From contig JANQLO010000047.1 in NCBI GenBank assembly GCA_028280505.1, positions 1 to 64,000 on the forward strand: a stretch of 64,000 bases of DNA. Reading direction: 5' to 3'. The notes under the pieces are model-generated. The model saw only the letters and a list, made by a program, of their open reading frames with translations, did not search any database and was not told where the DNA came from. Positions 57,834 through 64,000 of this stretch are shown piece by piece (within the stretch, counting starts at the first letter, position 1; every line of letters starts with the position of its first letter). This DNA comes from Chromatiales bacterium (lineage in GTDB: Bacteria; Pseudomonadota; Gammaproteobacteria; Chromatiales; Chromatiaceae). Position numbers and translations under genes: made by a program.

Positions 57834-58748
57834 ATGGACTGGAAAAAATCAGCGCTTGCGGTCGCGCTGCTGGGCTCAGCAGCTACTGCCAATGCAAGCC
57901 AGTTTTATCTCGATACAGCCGGAACGGGCCTGGGTGTAGCAACCGCTTACGATCCGTCGGTTTGTGCGACTTGTAGCAGCCTGAAAGACGAGCTGACCAT
58001 CCAATACAACTCCAATACCGTCATCACCTTGGGTGATGCCACTCTGGACGTCGGTGATTCAATCGTGACGACCGGCGGCCTGAACGTCGGTGGCACGTTC
58101 GATGCCGACAACTACCCGTCGAACCAGGTGACCTCTTTCGATCCGGCCTCACAGAGCGCGGGTTTTGTCGCGGATCCTTCTTTCTGGGGCACCGGCGGTT
58201 TCGGACTCAGCTTCTCCATGGAGCTGAACGGCACTGTTGCTGCACTTGCCGGACCGAACGTTGTTTCGGACGTTACCTATACGTCGGGCACCATTGAAGT
58301 CTATGCGGTCGTCAATGACGCGGATGGTGTGCAGGCCGTGGGCGATGATGACAATTCATCGGTTTTCGATGTGATTCATCTGTTCGATATGTCCCTGCTC
58401 GGTACGGATCTGTCCAATCCCTCTAACTTGCTCGTGTTCGGCGACGTTAGTTTTAGCGGTGACGAAGATCCGGCTTTTGAGGACTTCTTCAATATCGCCG
58501 GCGCCAGCTGTGGCGGTTCGGGCAGCTTCAAGGATCTGACGGATTGCGTTCCGCCGATCACGATCAATTGGGAGCTTGATCAAAACCTGAATAACGTGGC
58601 GGCTGTGCCGGGTCCTCTGCTCGGTCAAGCCACGATCTCTGGCGATCACGACGGCAGTGTACGTTTTCAGGTTCCGACCCCGGCTCCGCTGGTCCTGATC
58701 GGTGCTGCTCTGTTGGGACTCGGTGCTATGCGTCGTAAGTTCGCCTGA
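57834..58748 (+). CDS. PEP-CTERM-like surface protein with VPTP sorting signal
   Basis: The 304-residue protein has a signal peptide (KKSALAVALLGSAATANA), a beta-rich Asp/Ser/Gly-rich body with few Lys, and a C-terminal sorting signal: a proline motif VPTPAPL, then a hydrophobic helix VLIGAALLGLGA, and a short basic end MRRKFA. In standard PEP-CTERM proteins the motif is VPEP; here Thr replaces Glu. The tail is otherwise the classic exosortase substrate layout. The body has four cysteines. It is preceded by a sigma-54 promoter and ended by a strong terminator. A structural, matrix or floc role is likely but unproven. Confidence 0.82.
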   Translation: MDWKKSALAVALLGSAATANASQFYLDTAGTGLGVATAYDPSVCATCSSLKDELTIQYNSNTVITLGDATLDVGDSIVTTGGLNVGGTFDADNYPSNQVTSFDPASQSAGFVADPSFWGTGGFGLSFSMELNGTVAALAGPNVVSDVTYTSGTIEVYAVVNDADGVQAVGDDDNSSVFDVIHLFDMSLLGTDLSNPSNLLVFGDVSFSGDEDPAFEDFFNIAGASCGGSGSFKDLTDCVPPITINWELDQNLNNVAAVPGPLLGQATISGDHDGSVRFQVPTPAPLVLIGAALLGLGAMRRKFA

Positions 58749-58766
58749 TTACCTCAGGTCGTTATT

Positions 58767-58799
58767 AAAAAATGGGCGCCGGATGGCGCCCATTTTTTT
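58767..58799. terminator. Perfect bidirectional terminator
   Basis: A 14-base stem, AAAAAATGGGCGCC with GGCGCCCATTTTTT and a GGAT loop, with A-run and T-run on either side. It can end the PEP-CTERM-like gene on the plus strand and the thiF-like gene on the minus strand. Confidence 0.92.
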
Positions 58800-58853
58800 G
58801 TGTTTGCAGACACGTGCCGATGTTTGTAAACAATGGTCGAAGGGCCATAAAAA

Positions 58854-59750
58854 TCAGCCCGTGGATGAGCCGCCGGCTTCTGTTTTGCGCTCCTCTTGTG
58901 CCAGTAGTCGTTTGACGTACCAAAACATCAACCGTTGGCTTGGGCCGTTGTTTCCGAATGGACGCCAAGTCTTGATCATGCGATTACGATAAGCGTCGAA
59001 ATGGAGTCCCCATGGCGCGTGAATGATTGGCCCGCGCTCCAATAAAAGTTTGACCGCATTGCTGCATGCTACTCCCGCGGCGATCTCGATACCCATCGCC
59101 GTGGAGGGCACTTTTTTCTTCAGAAAGTTCACCGAGGAACGGTCGACCAGATAGTGTCGCTGTTGTACCGTTGGCGAGACGCCAATCACGAACTTGATGA
59201 TCTGGTCTTCGAAATCATAACCGTCGAGGCAGAAGTATTGTTCAAAGCTCATTTTCCCCGGCAGGAAGATCAAAAAAGCGGTTCCCATACCCATGGGGGC
59301 GGCGGTGATCGTCGGGATGCCACGGTCGTAACAGGCTTGAAATACCTGGCGCCGAATCTTTAGAGCGAAGATATCCAGACTGTCCATGTACAAATCGCAG
59401 CCATCGAGAAAGGCATCGAGATTGTCACTCGAAATTCCCTTCTCAAACACCCGAATGTCCGTATCGGGATTGATGTCTCGAATGACCGTATGCATGGTTT
59501 CCGCCTTGGGTCGACCTAAGGTCGACATACCCGCGCCATGTTGGCGGTTCATATTCGCAAGCTCGAAATCGTCGAGGTCTGAGATCGTGAAGGCGCCGAC
59601 GCCCATCCGGGCTAAGGTAACCAGATGGCTGCCACCGACACCACCGAGACCGCCGACGGCGACACGTTTGTTCCTTAGTGCTTGTTGTTCTTTGTACGTT
59701 ACCCAGCCAATATTGCGCGAGAATGCCGTTGTATAGTCGAATTCGGTCAT
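58854..59750 (-). CDS. E1/ThiF-like adenylyltransferase family protein
   Basis: The 298-residue protein has a Rossmann-type ATP-binding motif GGLGGVGG near residue 33, the DLDDFELANMNRQ motif and LGRPKAETM with the Lys and Asp expected to bind ATP in E1/ThiF/MoeB enzymes. The usual zinc CxxC pairs of ThiF and MoeB are absent, and no obvious catalytic Cys is placed as in E1 enzymes, so it may adenylate without thioester transfer. It lies inside the PEP-CTERM locus, which suggests a role in modifying exported proteins or lipids, but no substrate is known. Confidence 0.8.
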   Translation of the reverse strand: MTEFDYTTAFSRNIGWVTYKEQQALRNKRVAVGGLGGVGGSHLVTLARMGVGAFTISDLDDFELANMNRQHGAGMSTLGRPKAETMHTVIRDINPDTDIRVFEKGISSDNLDAFLDGCDLYMDSLDIFALKIRRQVFQACYDRGIPTITAAPMGMGTAFLIFLPGKMSFEQYFCLDGYDFEDQIIKFVIGVSPTVQQRHYLVDRSSVNFLKKKVPSTAMGIEIAAGVACSNAVKLLLERGPIIHAPWGLHFDAYRNRMIKTWRPFGNNGPSQRLMFWYVKRLLAQEERKTEAGGSSTG

Positions 59751-59863
59751 GAGTATCGTCCTTTAATAGTATTCTGGTCTGACTTTAGCTCGCTACATCT
59801 TGGTACGGAAAAAGGTACGATAGCGAGGCACAGAGTAAAAACTTCCTGCGCTGAGATTTCCCT
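59751..59863. promoter_or_regulatory. Divergent promoter region of thiF-like gene and prsT
   Basis: The gap holds CTCGCTA/TAGCGAG (59789-59795 and 59821-59827), an inverted repeat with a 25-base spacer, and a direct repeat GGTACG-N6-GGTACG (59802-59807 and 59814-59819). These are possible operator elements. No clear sigma-54 site was found for prsT. Confidence 0.35.
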
Positions 59864-62632
59864 ATGAGAAGACTTTCCATTCAAGCCATCTTACCGATCA
59901 TTCTCGTGTTGGTGGTCGTGCTGCCCGGTTGTGACCGGATGTCACCCGATACCTTGGTTGCGCGTGCCGATCAGGCTTTGGTTAACAGAGATTATCGGGC
60001 TGCGATGTTGGATCTGAAGACGGTTCTACAGGAAAACCCACGTCATGTAAGAGCACGTTGGTTGCTTGCGGAGGTTCATACGGCGCTTGGTGACGGTGTT
60101 TCTGCCGAAAAGGAGCTTCGGCGTGCAGAGGGTCTCGGGGTCGGTGTGGATGCCGTGACGCCGGCCTTGGCGAAGGCTTTGATGTTGCAGCGTGATTACC
60201 CGCGTCTTCTCGAGTTGCAAGTGTCGTCGTCGTTGCCGCCAAGGGCACGTGCCGAAACGCTGGCTTGGCGTGCATGGGCTCTCATCGAGACGGATGCTTT
60301 GGATGATGCGCAAAACGTCATTGATGAGGCTTTGAATGCACGAGCGGATGTCACCGATGTCCGTTACGTCCGTGCGCGGTTGTTATTCGAACAGGATAAC
60401 AAGCAAGAGGCAGAGGTGATTGTCCGCACAATTGTTGAACAATTCCCCGACTATGCGGCTGCATGGAGCTTGTTGGGCGATATCCATCATGGCCGTCAGG
60501 AGTTCCCGCAAGCACTCGACGCTTTTATGCAGGCGATTAAACATCGTCACGTCAACTGGGAAGACAGAACGAAGGCTGTGTTGGTAAAGGCATCGTTGGG
60601 AAAAATGGATGAAGCGGCTGCCGATGCTGCATTCTTGCGGCAGAATGCATCGGAGTTCCATATGGGGCATTATCTTGCCGGGGTGCTCTATCATCGCGAG
60701 GGAAAAAACGACCAGGCTGAAGAGGCCTTGGAGCTAGCCCTGGAATTGTCTCCGGAGCATTTTCAGACGATCTATGCGCTGGCCCTGGTGCATACCGCGC
60801 AGGGTAACGAGAATCGTGCAAGGGCATTAGCGGCGCAGGCCCATTTAAGAGAGCCGAATTACATTCCGGCGCGCGAACTTCACGCATATTGGTTGGTACG
60901 TGATAACAATGGTGAAGAGGTAGAGCGTCTGATCCGGCCCATCGTGGAGACGCAGCCGGACAACGCGCGCGCGAAGGACCTGCTTGCGGCAAGCCTTCTT
61001 TTGCAAGATCGTACAGCCGAAGCTGCGCAACTCTTTAACCAGATTTCGTCGCAGCGGGATGACGAATTCAACGTACAGCTGCGAGCCGGTACGGGCTTGT
61101 TGCTGGCGGGTGCGGTCGAAGAGGCGAAAACCATACTGCAACGTGCGGTCGATCTCGCCCCGGATGATGTCACGGCGAATGCCCGGCTGGTTGCCAGCTT
61201 GGTCAACACTAACGAATCGCAGGAAGGCTTGCGGATTGCCAAAGCTTTAGTAGAACGAAAGCCTGATGATCCGGCGGCGCGAAACCTCGTGGCGTCAGCC
61301 CTGTTGGCCGTGGGAAAACGTGATGAGGCACTCGCAAGCTATCGACAGGTATTGTCAATCGATCCGGGCAATCAAGAGGCCTCCAGTCGACTGGCTATGG
61401 CAATGCTGGCTGACGAAGATCCTCAGCAGGCGCTGAAGTATGCTTCGGATGGCCTAGAGAAAAATCCGTCGGATCTGTCGTTGTTGCTCGTTAAAGCCGA
61501 AGCCGCGGGCCTTACCGGCGACCGGACTTTGCGTGAGAACACCTTGGCATCTACTGTGGAATTGCATCCGCAAGAACCGGGTCCACGGGCGCTTCTGTCG
61601 CGCATCTATCTTGATGACAACGAACCCGAAAAAGCGTTTGCACTGCTGTCCAACGTCTCTGCCTCCAACCATGCCGGAATATTGGTGACACGAGCGGAAC
61701 TCTTCTTCCAACTGAATCGTCTGGCCGATGCGCGACGCGATCTCGAGGCCTTGGCCATCTTATCGCCCGATTCGCTCGAACTGCATTGGCAGTTGGCGAG
61801 GATACATGAAGCTTTAGGTGACAGGGGTAGGTTGGAAGCGGTTTTAAGCCGGATATTGACGTTAGCGCCAGACGAGCCTGCGGCCAAGATGGCCAAGACT
61901 CGTCTTGCAATAAGCAAGGGTGAAATTGACGAAGCGCGTGGGTTGTTAAGTGATGAGAGCTTGAGCGATTTTGATGAAACGTCGCTATTGGTGACCAAAA
62001 TCGCTTTGGAGCGACAAGCCGGTCGACATGCCGAGGCGGCCAAGTACTCCGGCCAACTCTACGAGATCGAGCCGAGTAAGCGGCATTTGTATAGCTGGAC
62101 ACGTGCAGAAATGCGGGCGGGTAATCCAAAGCGGGCTATCAGTTTGCTGGAACAATGGGTTGAAGAACACCCCAGTGACGTGTCGATGCTTACTGAACTG
62201 GCCGATGTGTATCAGTCGCAGGGTATGATCGATCATGCCGTGGAACGCCTTCGGCATATCTATAAGCTTGAACCGGAAAATCTTTACGTATTGAATAATC
62301 TTGCTTGGTTCTTGCGTAAACATTCGCCTACGGAGGCCGAGATGTTCGGGAAGCGCGCCTATCAGGTCGCGCCGACTCAGTCATCGGTTATAGATACCTA
62401 TGCGGTCGTGCTCGCCGAGGCCAAAGATTTTTCGGGTGCCCTGCGAGTGCTGGACGAGGGTGTCGACGTGGCCGACGAGAAAGATACCCTGCGATTGCGG
62501 AGGGCGATCGTGCTGCGTGACAAAGGCGACAACGATTCCGCCATTGCACAGTTGGAGGTGTTACTCGATGGTAGTGCACCAACGGAGATTAAAGACGAGG
62601 CACGTCGTCTGCTTGCCGAAATGCAAAAGTAA
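59864..62632 (+). CDS. prsT: PEP-CTERM system TPR lipoprotein PrsT
   Basis: PrsT is the large TPR-repeat lipoprotein of the PEP-CTERM/exosortase system, thought to act in polysaccharide or protein export at the outer membrane. The 922-residue protein has a lipobox ending LPGC (Cys23) and TPR repeats almost throughout, with the PrsT-like opening RADQALVNRDYRAAMLDLKTVLQ. It lies beside two exosortase-system acyltransferases and an exosortase substrate. The function in the cell is known only from gene context. Confidence 0.88.
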   Translation: MRRLSIQAILPIILVLVVVLPGCDRMSPDTLVARADQALVNRDYRAAMLDLKTVLQENPRHVRARWLLAEVHTALGDGVSAEKELRRAEGLGVGVDAVTPALAKALMLQRDYPRLLELQVSSSLPPRARAETLAWRAWALIETDALDDAQNVIDEALNARADVTDVRYVRARLLFEQDNKQEAEVIVRTIVEQFPDYAAAWSLLGDIHHGRQEFPQALDAFMQAIKHRHVNWEDRTKAVLVKASLGKMDEAAADAAFLRQNASEFHMGHYLAGVLYHREGKNDQAEEALELALELSPEHFQTIYALALVHTAQGNENRARALAAQAHLREPNYIPARELHAYWLVRDNNGEEVERLIRPIVETQPDNARAKDLLAASLLLQDRTAEAAQLFNQISSQRDDEFNVQLRAGTGLLLAGAVEEAKTILQRAVDLAPDDVTANARLVASLVNTNESQEGLRIAKALVERKPDDPAARNLVASALLAVGKRDEALASYRQVLSIDPGNQEASSRLAMAMLADEDPQQALKYASDGLEKNPSDLSLLLVKAEAAGLTGDRTLRENTLASTVELHPQEPGPRALLSRIYLDDNEPEKAFALLSNVSASNHAGILVTRAELFFQLNRLADARRDLEALAILSPDSLELHWQLARIHEALGDRGRLEAVLSRILTLAPDEPAAKMAKTRLAISKGEIDEARGLLSDESLSDFDETSLLVTKIALERQAGRHAEAAKYSGQLYEIEPSKRHLYSWTRAEMRAGNPKRAISLLEQWVEEHPSDVSMLTELADVYQSQGMIDHAVERLRHIYKLEPENLYVLNNLAWFLRKHSPTEAEMFGKRAYQVAPTQSSVIDTYAVVLAEAKDFSGALRVLDEGVDVADEKDTLRLRRAIVLRDKGDNDSAIAQLEVLLDGSAPTEIKDEARRLLAEMQK

Positions 62633-62704
62633 ATAGCTTTGCAGATGTTTCGCCCGACACATGTCATATGATCAACAGATGCCGAATTGCTTAACAAACG
62701 AAGA

Positions 62705-63433
62705 TCAAAGACCCAGTTGCATATCATCAGCAATCGCAAACAATAGCTTTCGTAACGGTCTAGTGAGATAACGAAAAAGCGTCTTGCGTGAAATGTAGTA
62801 AGGCGCGCGTTTGCCACGAAATTCGATTGGTTCGCCGACCTGTTCGAAACGAATGCCGGCGAAGCGTAGATGCCGTGCCAGTCGCGGTTCCATCATGGCG
62901 TACACGCCGGTTGCTCCATCGGCGAGACCGACCGCAGAGGCGCCGAGGTAAAGGCCGAGGGCAATATGCGGAAAGCGCCGACGCTCGGTCTGAGTCCATT
63001 CGAATAAATGTTCCCCATGGCCGGCGGGGTCGCTGTGTTCTGCCGCACGGCGGCGGAACTCACTGCGTAGCGCCAGCCGCGATATTTCGCCGTAACTACC
63101 CAAGGGCAGCTTGTCCGGGTGCAAAGGACTGTCATATAGGCCGTTACCGCAATGGTCCACCAGTGGAATCGGTGGTTTGACCCCGGAGTCGTGGGTGAGG
63201 ACCATGCGGACGGTGCCGGCATATAATCCACTGCGCTTGTGTAGTAGCAGGCAATGCTGCGATACGGGATCGTAAGCGTCTTTTTCGAGTTCGTCGGCAT
63301 AATTGCTTGGGTCTTCCCAGCCGAGTTCGCGACAATAGACGTCGTAACGTAAGCGAAACACTTCTTCCCGTAATTCGTCGGTATTTGCAATAGTTATGGA
63401 AAAAAACTCATGATACGGCTCAACCAAATCCAT
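62705..63433 (-). CDS. PEP-CTERM/exosortase system-associated acyltransferase
   Basis: From the ATG at 63433 the product has 242 residues. It starts with DLVEPYHEFFSITIANTDEL followed by the EEVFRLRYDVYC block, has SQHCLLLHKRSG and a YGEISRLALRSEFRRR motif, and ends in a second GNAT-like half. It matches the family of acyltransferases tied to PEP-CTERM systems, related to acyl-homoserine lactone synthases. The frame continues to a GTG at 63487; the ATG fits the family start better. The next gene, in the opposite direction, encodes another family member. Confidence 0.83.
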   Translation of the reverse strand: MDLVEPYHEFFSITIANTDELREEVFRLRYDVYCRELGWEDPSNYADELEKDAYDPVSQHCLLLHKRSGLYAGTVRMVLTHDSGVKPPIPLVDHCGNGLYDSPLHPDKLPLGSYGEISRLALRSEFRRRAAEHSDPAGHGEHLFEWTQTERRRFPHIALGLYLGASAVGLADGATGVYAMMEPRLARHLRFAGIRFEQVGEPIEFRGKRAPYYISRKTLFRYLTRPLRKLLFAIADDMQLGL

Positions 63434-63587
63434 GCGGGATAGGTGCCATAATTTAGTGAGTTTTGAGATGGGATTCGCTAAACGCACGGGATTTCGGCTT
63501 AGTATAGGGTGCTACTTCCTCTTTGTAGCGGTGTGGGACAAACGAACTTGAGTGTCGTCCCCTGCCATTGGTCCATCGGAGTATCGG

Positions 63588-64000
63588 ATGTTTGATGAAA
63601 CATTTCGCGTATGCTTTGCCGATACTCAGTTTGGCGTGGCATTGCACCAGCGGATACGTTACCAGGTATTTTGTCTCGATAAAGGTTTCGAAGACCCTAA
63701 TGCGTTTTCGACCACCGAAGAGACGGATGCCTGGGACGATCAGTCAGCCCATTTTATCGTACAGAACAAGCAAACGCGCCAGTGGGTCGCGGCCACGCGG
63801 TTGGTGTTGCCGAAATCCGACCGCCCCCTGCCGGTCGATAGTCTGGACGCATTCAATCGCCGGTTACTGGAAAATCCCGATATCGTGGTGGGCGAGATCT
63901 CGCGTTTTTGCATCATCAGCAATCGTTCCGACGTCGAAGTCAATAGCGATTTGCAGCCCGATCCCAACTCGCTGGCCGCCTGGGGGATAGGCGCCGTCGG
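63588..64000 (+). CDS. PEP-CTERM/exosortase system-associated acyltransferase (partial)
   Basis: The first 137 residues are inside the window and the gene is cut by the right edge. The product starts MFDETFRVCFADTQFGVALH, has QRIRYQVFCLDKGFEDPNAF, the blocks AHFIVQNKQTRQWVAATRL and GEISRFCIISNR. The RYxVFC and GEISRF motifs match the exosortase-system acyltransferase family. It is divergent from the first family member, which suggests the two act on related substrates. The gene is intact as far as seen. Confidence 0.82.
   Translation, partial: MFDETFRVCFADTQFGVALHQRIRYQVFCLDKGFEDPNAFSTTEETDAWDDQSAHFIVQNKQTRQWVAATRLVLPKSDRPLPVDSLDAFNRRLLENPDIVVGEISRFCIISNRSDVEVNSDLQPDPNSLAAWGIGAV

Noticed and set aside
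63430-63449. TGGCAC with GC twelve bases later on the minus strand near 63440
   Set aside because: It would place transcription start after the chosen ATG, and the -12 element is CCGC, not TTGC.

Overview
This window is a G+C-rich, densely packed bacterial chromosome segment, most likely from a gammaproteobacterium and plausibly a Chromatiales-like sulfur oxidiser. The evidence is the gene set and gene orders: purN-purM/DUF2066/hda/wrbA/arsC/yihY, ilvB-ilvH-ilvC-pssA-leuA, fabA, class-I-type oxyR, lapG-lapD, pstSCAB-phoU, a SoxW-like thioredoxin, the rubrerythrin/Fe-S/DUF3501 trio, and a PEP-CTERM/exosortase locus at the right edge. The lineage is an inference; no rRNA or tRNA gene was found.

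Layout. 0-8.2 kb is housekeeping: a LysE exporter, a stand-alone trpB, dcd, a DUF3108 lipoprotein, purN-purM, DUF2066, a CDP-alcohol phosphatidyltransferase and an AI-2E family permease. 8.2-13.8 kb is an accessory island inserted between the permease and hda, genes that sit close together in Pseudomonas. It carries three adjacent small genes whose products share one short helix-plus-strand domain (Trypco2-like), a convergent lipoprotein and amidase pair, and a run of small same-strand genes separated by inverted-repeat spacers that look like decayed integron attC sites. 13.8-18.7 kb holds hda, DUF2069, wrbA, arsC, yihY and an unrecognised 499-residue protein. 18.9-22.3 kb is a tightly overlapping run of two thioredoxin-fold proteins, a TolC-type outer-membrane protein, a periplasmic adaptor and acylphosphatase. 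23-28 kb has cpdA, oxyR, rubrerythrin, an Fe-S/CCG protein, DUF3501 and fabA. 28.5-36.2 kb is signalling: a PAS histidine kinase, a response regulator ending in an RsbW-like ATPase domain, proS, LapG protease, its c-di-GMP receptor LapD, and a small secreted protein behind a possible sigma-54 promoter.

36.3-42 kb is the phosphate regulon: a three-repeat Pho box, pstS, an intercistronic hairpin, pstC, pstA, pstB and phoU. A 174-bp palindromic element lies at 42.3-42.5 kb. 42.7-57.5 kb returns to housekeeping: xthA, a hydrolase, mtaB, rmuC, the branched-chain amino-acid operon with pssA and leuA, a uracil-DNA glycosylase, rimI, prfC and a BolA protein.

57.5-64 kb enters a PEP-CTERM locus. A canonical sigma-54 promoter drives a surface protein whose C-terminal sorting signal reads VPTP instead of VPEP. 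Next come a perfect bidirectional terminator, an E1/ThiF-like enzyme, the TPR lipoprotein PrsT and two divergently oriented exosortase-system acyltransferases, the second cut by the window edge. Exosortase itself and PrsK/PrsR are not in the window.

The most interesting leads are the trio of related small proteins in the island, the possible integron-cassette remnant, the E1-like enzyme inside the exosortase locus, the sigma-54 sites, and the palindromic element after the phosphate operon.
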